From the NCBI GenBank assembly GCA_024278725.1, contig JAJRSQ010000300.1:1-7295 (forward strand): a DNA stretch of 7,295 nucleotides, in the 5' to 3' direction. Shown piece by piece: positions 1-6,363 of this stretch. The translations under genes and the position numbers were made by a program. The DNA is from Chloroflexota bacterium. Lineage in GTDB: Bacteria; Chloroflexota; Anaerolineae; 4572-78. Positions within the stretch are counted from its first letter, which is position 1, and each line of letters starts with the position of its first letter. Under the pieces are notes generated by a model that searched no databases, was not told the origin of the DNA, and saw only the letters and a program-made list of their open reading frames with translations.

Positions 1-1
1 G

Positions 2-499
2 CAATCGGTCAATGTCAACAAATCTTTCAACCTGTCCATCCCCATCACCGATAGCGCGGTGAACAAAATCATCCAACTGAAAGAAAAAGCGAATCAACTC
101 ACCATAAATCAGACGCTCATTGAAAATTTGCGGCTTTCATTCACCGGCGGAAATGTGGTGGTCACCGGCAACGTGAAAGACATTCTGTTCCAACAACTCA
201 ACTTGCCGGGCAGCAATCAGTTGACTGTCATTTTCCGCCCCGAAGTCACCGACGGCAGGGTGCATCTTTCGCTCATTGAAGCGAAAATCGGCGACACCCC
301 CGCGCCCGAATCGGTGTTTTCTGCCATTGAACAAACGCAAACTGCGGCAACCGATACCCTGCAAGAAATGGTCAATGCGGTGAAGGGCAATCTGGAAACG
401 GAGATGTTGAATACCGGCAAATCCGCAGTGGTGCAAGTGAATGATATTGTGATTGAAGAAGGTAAAATGACCATCAAATTGGCGGTCAATATCCCATAA
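2..499 (+). CDS. C-terminal part of an unidentified beta-rich protein, possibly LmeA/YpmS-like (5' end outside window)
   Basis: The reading frame is open from the first bases of the window, so the gene starts upstream. A GTG at 59 is an internal valine codon, not a convincing start, because in-frame coding continues before it (FNLSIPITDSAVNK) and no ribosome site precedes it. About 165 residues are visible, ending in TAA at 497-499. They read as alternating beta strands (LRLSFTGGNVVVTGNV, VQVNDIVIEEGKMTIKLAV) with a central helical stretch. The pattern 'DGRVHLSLIEAKIGDTPAPESVF' is reminiscent of envelope lipid-binding families of the DUF2993 (LmeA) or DUF2140 (YpmS) kind, in which a strand is followed by a short G-x-P loop. 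That resemblance is weak and from memory. No catalytic motif is visible. The isomerase-like gene follows after only 12 bp, so the two are probably co-transcribed, but no functional link is obvious. Confidence 0.7.
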   Translation, partial: QSVNVNKSFNLSIPITDSAVNKIIQLKEKANQLTINQTLIENLRLSFTGGNVVVTGNVKDILFQQLNLPGSNQLTVIFRPEVTDGRVHLSLIEAKIGDTPAPESVFSAIEQTQTAATDTLQEMVNAVKGNLETEMLNTGKSAVVQVNDIVIEEGKMTIKLAVNIP

Positions 500-511
500 C
501 AGGGGGAAAAG

Positions 512-970
512 ATGTCTGAGCGGAAAAACTTAACCATTGCGGTCGCCAGCGACGAAAGAACCTATCTGACCGATTTTGTGGTGGCGGAATTGCAACGGCG
601 GGGACACCGCACGATATTGTTCGGACCATTGGCAGGCGATGATTTGCCGTGGACGCGGGCGGCGGAAGCGCTGGCGAATGCCGTCGCCGCCGGAAACGCC
701 GATGAGGGGGTGCTGTTTTGCTATACCGGCACGGGCGCATCCATTGCAGCGAACAAAGTGCGGGGCATCCGCGCGGCACTCTGCGGCGATGCCGAAACGG
801 CACGCGGCGCGCGCTGGTGGAACGATGCCAACGTGCTGGTGATGAGCCTGCGCGCCACTGCGCCCGAAATTGCCCGCGAAATTCTGGATGCGTGGTTTTC
901 GGAAGCGGTGAAACCGGAAGAACGCGCCACCATCGCCCATTTGGAAGAGATTGAAGCGCGGCAGGCATAA
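512..970 (+). CDS. RpiB/LacA/LacB-family sugar-phosphate isomerase homologue with altered active site
   Basis: The 152-residue product has the usual length of RpiB (about 150). RpiB-type enzymes interconvert ribose 5-phosphate and ribulose 5-phosphate, and LacAB acts on galactose 6-phosphate. Family hallmarks are clear: an N-terminal strand ending in A-S-D (12-14), the anion-binding stretch C70-YTGTGASIAANKVRGIRAALC, and NDANVL (104-109) followed by a C-terminal helix with DAW (126-128). Cys70 aligns with the catalytic Cys of E. coli RpiB. By eye, however, the His after the N-terminal Asp is Glu15, and the ring-opening His before Asn-Asp is Trp103. The Gly after the Cys is Tyr71. Substrate and even catalysis are therefore uncertain. 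The ATG start is supported by AGGGGG at 501-506 with 5 nt spacing. The gene follows the upstream partial gene by 12 bp, and its stop codon overlaps the T-tract of the opposing operon's terminator. Confidence 0.88.
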   Translation: MSERKNLTIAVASDERTYLTDFVVAELQRRGHRTILFGPLAGDDLPWTRAAEALANAVAAGNADEGVLFCYTGTGASIAANKVRGIRAALCGDAETARGARWWNDANVLVMSLRATAPEIAREILDAWFSEAVKPEERATIAHLEEIEARQA

Positions 971-994
971 AAAAACCGCCGGAAATCCGGCGGT
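969..994 (-). terminator. Intrinsic terminator of the - strand transporter operon
   Basis: On the - strand a GC-rich hairpin, ACCGCCGG / CCGGCGGT (arms 987-994 and 975-982, loop of 4 or fewer nt at 983-986), is followed at once by a run of seven T (975 to 969). This is a textbook Rho-independent terminator, 34 bp past the TGA stop of the PaaK-like gene. On the + strand the same hairpin is preceded by A's and followed by GAGATTC, with no U-tract, so it should terminate + strand transcripts poorly, though it may protect their 3' ends. Confidence 0.9.
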
Positions 995-1028
995 GAGATT
1001 CAATCAAATGCGGGAAGAGCGAACACCC

Positions 1029-2237
1029 TCACTCCCATGTACGCTCGTCGAGGACGGGACGCGCGGCGGCATCAATGCTCCCCGGCGCGACCAGTTCCAC
1101 CACATCCACCCGCAGACGGCACGCCTGACTGATGGCGGAACGAGCTTCCTCCGCCAGCGCGTCGCGGTCGGCAACATCGCCGGTGAGTTCCACCCGGATG
1201 TGGATATGGTCGCGGGTGTCGGGGCGGGTGATGACCGCCTGCGCCGCGCCGAGTTGCGGGAATTTCGCCAGCGCGCTCTTCAGTTGCACGGGGTGGAAGA
1301 ACATGCCGCGCACTTTCACCGCATCGCCCACACGCCCCATCCAACCTTTAATGCGCCAGAAATATCCGTCGTCATCCGGTTCACCGAGGTACGCGCTCAA
1401 GTCACCCGTCCCCAACCGAATCATCGGGTAGGTTTTGTTGAAATTCGTCACCACCACCTGCCCCGGCTCACCGGGGGGAACGGGTTGCCCGGTGGCGGGG
1501 TCGACAATTTCCACAATCATCGTCCGGGAAAGTTTCATGCCCGGTTCGCCGCCGGTATCATACGCAATAATGCCGAGTTCGGCGGTGGCGTATGTTTGCG
1601 CCGTGCGCATCCCGAAACCTTCTTCAAAATATTTCCGCAACGAGGGGGGATACGGCTCCGCCGTGAACAACGCTTTTTTGATGGGGATGGCATCGGCGGC
1701 AAAGCCCATATCTGCCGCTTTTTCAAACAGGATTTTCAGGAAACTGGGGGTGCCGACATACCCGGTCACGCCCAATTTCATCATAATTTCCACCTGATAT
1801 TCGGTGTTTCCGGGTCCACTGGGGACGACCGTCGCGCCGGTGGCGCGAATGGCGGCATCCAGCCGCAACCCGGCGGGGGTGAGATGATACATGAAGGTGT
1901 TGAACACAATATCGCCCCGCCCCATGCCCAATTCCGTGAACACCGTCGAGCGCCATTCTTCGGGGAATGCGCCCCCTTCGGGTTCAAACAACGGACCCGG
2001 CGAGACAAAAATATGCTCAACCGTCTCCGGGGGGAGCGCCAGCCAGCCACCAAACGGCGGCGATTCGCGCTGCATTTCCAGCAATTGCTCTTTGGTGGTC
2101 ACGGGGATTTTGGGCAGGTCTTTGAACGATTGGATATCCGCGGGAGCAACCCCCGCCGTATCCATCAGTCGCCGAAACGCGGGCGCATGGTTGTACGCAT
2201 GCGCGATAATTGTTTGCAAACGTTCATCAAATGACAT
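1029..2237 (-). CDS. PaaK-like (phenylacetate-CoA ligase family) protein lacking canonical ATP-loop and catalytic lysine
   Basis: The 402-residue product belongs to the PaaK branch of ANL adenylating enzymes, which normally join ATP, an aryl or alkyl acid and CoA. Homology runs over the full length: an N-terminal helical region with AYNHAPAFRRL (14-24) and LPKIPVTTKEQL (41-52), AEPYPPSLRKYFEE (193-206), an A5-like YATAELG (216-222), an A7-like RLGTGDLS (274-281) and an A8-like GRVGDAVKVRG (301-311). Two core elements differ. Where PaaK has SSGTTGKPT this protein has VSPGPLFEPEGG (78-89). The C-terminal SEGKA-type lysine motif is replaced by DAAARPVLDERTWE (389-402), with no lysine. Canonical adenylation is therefore doubtful. 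The ATG start has GGAGG at 2245-2249, 7 nt upstream. It is the last gene of the transporter operon, 14 bp after livF, so a role in handling the imported acid is likely. PaaK-like proteins of this shape may form a known subfamily, since I recall similar ones beside Liv transporters. Confidence 0.85.
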   Translation of the reverse strand: MSFDERLQTIIAHAYNHAPAFRRLMDTAGVAPADIQSFKDLPKIPVTTKEQLLEMQRESPPFGGWLALPPETVEHIFVSPGPLFEPEGGAFPEEWRSTVFTELGMGRGDIVFNTFMYHLTPAGLRLDAAIRATGATVVPSGPGNTEYQVEIMMKLGVTGYVGTPSFLKILFEKAADMGFAADAIPIKKALFTAEPYPPSLRKYFEEGFGMRTAQTYATAELGIIAYDTGGEPGMKLSRTMIVEIVDPATGQPVPPGEPGQVVVTNFNKTYPMIRLGTGDLSAYLGEPDDDGYFWRIKGWMGRVGDAVKVRGMFFHPVQLKSALAKFPQLGAAQAVITRPDTRDHIHIRVELTGDVADRDALAEEARSAISQACRLRVDVVELVAPGSIDAAARPVLDERTWE

Positions 2238-2251
2238 AAGATTTCCTCCGT

Positions 2252-3046
2252 TTAACTCAACCAGCGTTTGCGGCGCTTATAGTGTTTAACATCCCGATAG
2301 CTTTTGCGCTGTCCCACTTCCGTCAGTCCCAAATAAAATTCGCGCACGTCGGCATTTTCCCGCAGATTGTCCGGTTCGCCATCCATCACAATGCGCCCGT
2401 TTTCCATGATGTAGGCGTAATGCGCAATGTCGAGCGCGAGCAGGGCGTTTTGTTCCACCAGCAGGATAGTGGTGTTTTGTTCTTCATTGATGCGTTTGAT
2501 GATGTCGAAAATTTCCTGCACGAGCAATGGCGCCAATCCCAGCGACGGTTCATCGAGCATGACGAGTTTGGGTTTCGCCATTAATGCGCGTCCGATTGCC
2601 AGCATTTGCTGTTCGCCGCCGGAAAGATACCCCGCAGCTTGCTTCATCCGCTCTTTTAAACGCGGAAAATAAGTGTATACCATCTCTATATCTCGTTTGA
2701 GGTTGTTGCGGTCGGCGCGGGTGTATCCGCCGGCGATGAGATTTTCTTCGACCGTCAGATGTTCGAACACGCGCCGCCCTTCCATCACCTGAAAGATACC
2801 GCGCCGCACCACGTCTTCGGCGGGCATGGTGTGGATGGGCTCGCCCTGAAATTCGATGCTACCGTCGGTTACTTCGCCGTTTTCCGGCTTGAGCAACCCG
2901 GAAATAGCTTTGAGGGTGGTGGATTTCCCCGCCCCATTCGCCCCCAGCAAAGCAACGATTTGCCCGTCCGGCACTTGCAACGACATACCTTTCAAGACCA
3001 GAATCACATCTTCGTAAATTACTTCAATATTGTTCAAGGAAAGCAT
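2252..3046 (-). CDS. livF: LivF-type ABC transporter ATP-binding protein
   Basis: This is one of the two cytoplasmic ATPases of a Liv-type (HAAT) importer and hydrolyses ATP to drive uptake through LivH-LivM. With the ATG at 3046 the product has 264 residues. A GTG two codons upstream (3052) is less likely because the GAGG at 3055-3058 lies 8 nt from the ATG but only 2 nt from the GTG. Numbered from the GTG, all nucleotide-binding motifs are present: Walker A GANGAGKST (37-45), Q-loop Gln88, signature LSGGEQQ (143-149), and Walker B LVMLDEP (163-169) with catalytic Glu168. The switch position reads LVEQN (198-202) with Gln in place of His, which is usual for LivF and separates it from LivG. 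After the usual LivF end (FYLGL) there is a 23-residue basic tail ending KHYKRRKRWLS. It lies 95 bp after livK and 14 bp before the PaaK-like gene. Confidence 0.95.
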   Translation of the reverse strand: MLSLNNIEVIYEDVILVLKGMSLQVPDGQIVALLGANGAGKSTTLKAISGLLKPENGEVTDGSIEFQGEPIHTMPAEDVVRRGIFQVMEGRRVFEHLTVEENLIAGGYTRADRNNLKRDIEMVYTYFPRLKERMKQAAGYLSGGEQQMLAIGRALMAKPKLVMLDEPSLGLAPLLVQEIFDIIKRINEEQNTTILLVEQNALLALDIAHYAYIMENGRIVMDGEPDNLRENADVREFYLGLTEVGQRKSYRDVKHYKRRKRWLS

Positions 3047-3054
3047 AAACACAA

Positions 3055-3058
3055 CCTC
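3055..3058 (-). promoter_or_regulatory. Ribosome binding site deciding the livF start
   Basis: GAGG on the - strand lies 8 nt upstream of the ATG at 3044-3046 and only 2 nt upstream of the in-frame GTG at 3050-3052. The spacing favours the ATG, shortening the protein by two residues. Confidence 0.6.
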
Positions 3059-3077
3059 ACGAGAATTTTCGGTGGGT

Positions 3078-3124
3078 GTTGCCGGTCATCAGGTGACGTT
3101 TTCCCCGCCCGAATGACCGGCAAC
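3078..3124 (-). promoter_or_regulatory. Intergenic stem-loop between livK and livF
   Basis: A perfect 12-bp inverted repeat, GTTGCCGGTCAT at 3078-3089 and ATGACCGGCAAC at 3113-3124, encloses a 23-nt loop. It begins 17 nt after the livK stop codon and ends about 20 nt before the livF ribosome site. No T-run follows on the - strand, so it is not a normal intrinsic terminator. In binding-protein operons such hairpins often block 3' exonuclease decay and raise the amount of binding protein over the other subunits. That role here is inferred. Confidence 0.7.
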
Positions 3125-3141
3125 CGCATCAATGAGTTAGC

Positions 3142-4314
3142 TTATTTGATGCTGGATTGAATGTAATCGCTCATTTGCATCCACTGACCGCCTTCAACTT
3201 TGAAGAGTTTCAGGGCTTTGTTGCCGCGGTGGTCTGTGGGGGTGAAGGTGATGGGAGCGGTGATGCCGCCGGTATCGAAGTCGGTGATGGTTTCCAGCGC
3301 CGCGCGGATATTTTCGCCGGTGACGGGTTTGCCGTCTTTGACCACGCGCTCAATCCCTTCCACCATAACCTTCATTGTCCACCAACCCTGGGTGTAGTGC
3401 AAGCCGAGTTTGTTCAGGTCTTTGCCCTGGCTTTCGGCGAATTTGCGAACATCGTCATCGCCGGGGACGTCCACGCTGGGCGGGGTGAAGGGCAGGGTTC
3501 CGATGACGCCTTCGGCGGCATCGCCCGCGAGTTCCACCAGACTTTCATCGGCGCACCAGTTCAGGCAGATGAATTGCGCGTCCATGCCGAGGTCGCTGGC
3601 GTTGCGGATGGCGAGAGCGGCGGGGCTGGCAACGTTTTGAATGATGATGTATTGCGCGCCGAAAGATTCCACCTGACTCAGTTCGGGGGTCAGGTCGGTT
3701 GCGCCGCCGGGCATGGCAATCGCCATGAATTCCATGCCGTTGGCTTTGGCAAAGTCTTCGCCGTCCGGCACGGGGGATTTCCCGAAGGGGCTGTCATGGT
3801 GCAACACGGCAACTTTCGTGCCGCCCTGGTCTTTAATCCATTGCAAAGCAATGACCATTTGGTCAGAGTAGGTGGTGCCGACAAGGAAATTGTACGGCGC
3901 ATCTTCGATGCTGGCAAGGTTGATGGAGTACGATGCGGACATGAACGGGATTTTGTCATCGGCGATTTTGCCGCGCAGGGCTTCGGTGTCGCCTGTGCCC
4001 CAGCCCTGGAATGCCACAATGCCTTCACCGACATACTGGCTGTAAAGTTGTTCCGCGTTGGGGACTTTGTAGCCGTAATCCTGCGCGATGAAATCGATTT
4101 GCCGCCCGGCGATGCCGCCATTGGCGTTTTTCCACTTCACAAAATCCTGAATTCCCAGCCCGTACGGGGTGCCGGGTCCGGATGTGGGTCCACTGAAGTC
4201 GAAGATACCGCCAATTTTGATGGGACCTTCATCTTTGCTGGCGCTGCCGCCACCACAAGCGGCTGCCACAACCAGTACAATCAATAAAAGTGTAAGTAAT
4301 GCAAAGCGTTTCAC
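3142..4314 (-). CDS. livK: LivK/LivJ-type substrate-binding lipoprotein of ABC importer
   Basis: The 390-residue product is the extracytoplasmic receptor of the importer (type I periplasmic-binding fold, Peripla_BP_6 family). It starts with a lipoprotein signal: Lys2-Arg3, a hydrophobic core (4-17) and a lipobox ending VAAAC with Cys20, then a GGGSASKDEG linker. The mature part begins with the family's first strand IKIGGIFDFSGPTSG (32-46) and keeps LGIQDFVKWKNANGGIAGR (53-71) and the hinge region around PFMSASYS (123-130). The later segment GLHYTQGWWTMKVMVEGIE (304-322) is also typical. A Cys pair occurs at 250 and 254 (CLNWC). The start is GTG, supported by a strong AAGGAGG at 4320-4326, 5 nt upstream; this starts the signal peptide correctly. 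Ligase-family genes in the operon suggest a carboxylic acid ligand rather than branched-chain amino acids, but binding-site residues do not let me name it. Confidence 0.93.
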   Translation of the reverse strand: MKRFALLTLLLIVLVVAAACGGGSASKDEGPIKIGGIFDFSGPTSGPGTPYGLGIQDFVKWKNANGGIAGRQIDFIAQDYGYKVPNAEQLYSQYVGEGIVAFQGWGTGDTEALRGKIADDKIPFMSASYSINLASIEDAPYNFLVGTTYSDQMVIALQWIKDQGGTKVAVLHHDSPFGKSPVPDGEDFAKANGMEFMAIAMPGGATDLTPELSQVESFGAQYIIIQNVASPAALAIRNASDLGMDAQFICLNWCADESLVELAGDAAEGVIGTLPFTPPSVDVPGDDDVRKFAESQGKDLNKLGLHYTQGWWTMKVMVEGIERVVKDGKPVTGENIRAALETITDFDTGGITAPITFTPTDHRGNKALKLFKVEGGQWMQMSDYIQSSIK

Positions 4315-4422
4315 TGTTTCCTCCTTGGGTTAAACTATTGTTTGTTGCCTCATCCATAAATATTTGGTCGCAATTTTATTCGATGCCTCACCTCCCGCAT
4401 TTACTATCGCTCCAATTATGCG
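4315..4422 (-). other. 108-bp intergenic gap upstream of livK
   Basis: This AT-rich gap separates livM from livK in an otherwise tightly packed operon. Apart from the strong AAGGAGG site for livK at its downstream end, I see no convincing -35/-10 pair, no hairpin longer than about 5 bp and no credible small gene. A short 16-codon frame beginning ATGCGG lacks a ribosome site. It could hold an internal promoter or an mRNA processing site, but the sequence alone does not show this. Confidence 0.4.
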
Positions 4423-5466
4423 TCAATATGAGAAGGGCCACAGCCGGAAGTAGTCTTTGATGTTCCGCCAAATCTTTACCAGTCCTTCCGGTTCCAATAT
4501 CAGGAATAGCACAATCACAATACCGAATAGCCCTTGCTGTAAAAAGGGAATGATGCGGTCAAGCGCGGGGATGGTTCCGCTCATCGCGCGCCCGAAATTG
4601 TTGAGCAGCGCGGGCAAAAGTACCATAAACGCCGCGCCATACACTGAGCCGGAGACCGACCCCAGCCCGCCGATGATAATCATCGCCAAATAGAGGATGG
4701 ATGTTTCAATGGTGAACCGCTCCCATGAGATGATGGTGCGGTAGTGGGCAATCAGTGCGCCCGTCAGCCCGACGAAGAAGGATGAGGTGGCGAATGCCAG
4801 CAATTTGTAACGGAACAAATCCACGCCCATCACTTCGGCGGCGATGTCCTGGTCTCGGATGGCGATGAAGGCACGTCCAACTTTTGACCGGAAGAGATTC
4901 ACCGTGAAGATGATGGTCAGCACCAGACAGAAGAGGATAATCCAGTAAAACCGAAATTCGCCATTCACCCGTTCACCAAAAAGTGTGGGCGCAGGGATGA
5001 CCAGCGCGTCCACGCCGCCGGTGACGTAATCCCAGTGGGTGATGACCCATTGGATGATTTGCTGCGCCGCGAGGGTGACAATTGCCAGATACAGCCCTTT
5101 CAGCCGCAATGAGGGGATGCCGAAAAACGCGCCGACCGTTGCGGTCACGAAACTGGCGATGGGAATCGCCACCCAAAAGGGCAATCCCAGATTTTTCGCC
5201 AGTAAACCGGAGGTATACGCCCCCACCGCCATAAATGCGCCCTGCCCCAAACTGATTTGTCCGGTGAAGCCGGTCAGAATGTTCAGCCCAATAGCGCCGA
5301 TGGCGGCAATGCCAATCTGATTCAGCAGGGTGAGTTGGTAGTTGCTGGCAAACCACGGTATGGTGACGACGAAAATAATCGCCAGTACCAACCGGATTTT
5401 CTGCGCGTGGGTGCGGCGCAATGCCATATCTTTGGCGTAACTGCTGAAGAAAATTCCACTTTCCAT
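4423..5466 (-). CDS. livM: LivM-type ABC transporter permease
   Basis: This is the second transmembrane subunit of the Liv-type importer and pairs with LivH in the membrane. The chosen ATG at 5466 gives 347 residues. A longer frame from a TTG at 5505 would overlap livH by 29 bp and has no ribosome site, while the ATG is preceded by AAGGGAG (5472-5478) at 5 nt. Family features in order: a cytoplasmic basic N-terminus (RRTHAQK, 17-23), the signature LTGFTGQISLGQGAF (64-78), and several membrane helices. The EAA-like cytoplasmic loop that contacts the ATPases is VGRAFIAIRDQDIAAEVMGV (196-215). The C-terminal GGLGSVSGSVYGA (266-278) and LEPEGLV (324-330) follow. Length and motifs are normal for LivM. 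It follows livH by 10 bp and precedes livK by 108 bp. Confidence 0.95.
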   Translation of the reverse strand: MESGIFFSSYAKDMALRRTHAQKIRLVLAIIFVVTIPWFASNYQLTLLNQIGIAAIGAIGLNILTGFTGQISLGQGAFMAVGAYTSGLLAKNLGLPFWVAIPIASFVTATVGAFFGIPSLRLKGLYLAIVTLAAQQIIQWVITHWDYVTGGVDALVIPAPTLFGERVNGEFRFYWIILFCLVLTIIFTVNLFRSKVGRAFIAIRDQDIAAEVMGVDLFRYKLLAFATSSFFVGLTGALIAHYRTIISWERFTIETSILYLAMIIIGGLGSVSGSVYGAAFMVLLPALLNNFGRAMSGTIPALDRIIPFLQQGLFGIVIVLFLILEPEGLVKIWRNIKDYFRLWPFSY

Positions 5467-5471
5467 GGTTG

Positions 5472-5478
5472 CTCCCTT
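5472..5478 (-). promoter_or_regulatory. Ribosome binding site deciding the livM start, overlapping the livH stop
   Basis: AAGGGAG on the - strand lies 5 nt upstream of the ATG at 5464-5466. Its first two A's are the last two bases of the livH TAA stop (5477-5479). This arrangement favours translational coupling of LivH and LivM and argues against the upstream TTG at 5505. Confidence 0.7.
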
Positions 5479-6349
5479 AAACCCGCTCGATGATTTCCTG
5501 CCCAAATAGTCCGTATGGTTTAACCATCAAAATCAACACCAATACGACAAAGGGAATGATTGAATTCAACCCGAACCCGACGTATCCGCCGGTATATGCC
5601 TGCAACAGCCCGATGATGATGCCGCCAATCACCGCGCCGGGGATGGAGTCCAAGCCGCCCAGAATGACCACCGGGAAGACTTGCAATCCCAGCCCGCTGA
5701 TGTTACCGCTCACGCCCAAAATATTGGCGACGATGATACCGCCGATGGCGGCTGTCGCGGCGGAGATTGACCACGCCATCGCAAAAATCTTTTTCACGCT
5801 GATGCCCATTGACAGCGCCGCCTGCTGGTCGTCGGCGACGGCGCGCATGGCGATGCCCTCGCTGGAGCGGCGGAAGAAGAGGTTGAAGACCACCAGAAAG
5901 ACCGCCGCAATGCCGATTGCCCACAGTTTGTCGGTGGTGACGGTTGCGCCCAACACCTTGATTGGCTCGCTGGGGATGAAGCTGGGGAAGGCGCGTTCAT
6001 CCGTGCCCCAAATGGTACTCACGATGGCGCGGAGCAAACTCGACAAGCCGATAGTGACCATAATCAGCGAGATAATCGGCTCGCCAATCATCGGACGGAG
6101 TACGGCTCGTTCCAGCACCACGCCCAGCGCAACCGCAATCAGCACGGTCACCACAATGCCGATGCTCCAATGCCAGCCCAATTCGCCCACCAGCGCGAAC
6201 ATCACATACGCGCCCACCAGCAAAAATTCGCCTTGAGCAAAGTTGAGGACATCACTGGCTTTATAAATCAGTACAAATCCCAATGCCGCCAGCGCCAGCA
6301 CCGCGCCATTGGTCAATCCACTAAGGGTCAACTGCAAAAATTGATCCAT
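5477..6349 (-). CDS. livH: LivH-type ABC transporter permease
   Basis: This is the first transmembrane subunit of the importer. The 290-residue length is normal for LivH. Visible features: an N-terminal helix with LTNGAVLALAALGFVLIY (12-29), the family signature NFAQGEFLLVGAY (36-48), and LERAVLRPMIGEP (79-91). The EAA-like coupling loop GIAMRAVADDQQAALSMGI (165-183) docks on the ATPases. It is followed by ILGGLDSIPGAVIGG (229-243) and the C-terminal KPYGLFG (277-283). The ATG start has AGGAG at 6356-6360 with 6 nt spacing. It lies 14 bp after the ligase gene and 10 bp before livM, so the permease pair is very likely translated from one message in similar amounts. Confidence 0.96.
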   Translation of the reverse strand: MDQFLQLTLSGLTNGAVLALAALGFVLIYKASDVLNFAQGEFLLVGAYVMFALVGELGWHWSIGIVVTVLIAVALGVVLERAVLRPMIGEPIISLIMVTIGLSSLLRAIVSTIWGTDERAFPSFIPSEPIKVLGATVTTDKLWAIGIAAVFLVVFNLFFRRSSEGIAMRAVADDQQAALSMGISVKKIFAMAWSISAATAAIGGIIVANILGVSGNISGLGLQVFPVVILGGLDSIPGAVIGGIIIGLLQAYTGGYVGFGLNSIIPFVVLVLILMVKPYGLFGQEIIERV

Positions 6350-6363
6350 TTGTTTCTCCTTCT

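Noticed and set aside
486..1007. 173-codon open frame on the - strand opposite the RpiB-like gene
   Set aside because: The Arg/Pro-rich product has no motif, the frame crosses the terminator region, and the + strand frame is a clear RpiB homologue with a ribosome site.
951..2234. 427-codon open frame on the + strand opposite the PaaK-like gene
   Set aside because: It has no ribosome site, begins inside the isomerase-like gene, reads through the terminator hairpin and gives a His/Arg/Gly-rich low-sense protein. The - strand frame has clear PaaK-family motifs, so this is an antisense shadow.
3157..4287. 376-codon open frame on the + strand opposite livK
   Set aside because: The product shows no recognisable motifs, and the - strand encodes a full binding protein with signal peptide and ribosome site. 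Long antisense frames are expected in this base composition.
4315..4422. Internal promoter or small gene before livK
   Set aside because: No -35/-10 pair with reasonable spacing is visible, and the only short ATG frame (16 codons) lacks a ribosome site.
5467..5505. TTG start extending LivM by 13 residues
   Set aside because: It would overlap livH, lacks a ribosome site and adds residues unlike the family, whereas the ATG at 5466 has a good site.
5490..6236. 248-codon open frame on the + strand opposite livH
   Set aside because: The Met/Pro/Thr/Ile-rich product is the typical reverse reading of a membrane-protein gene, and it has no ribosome site.
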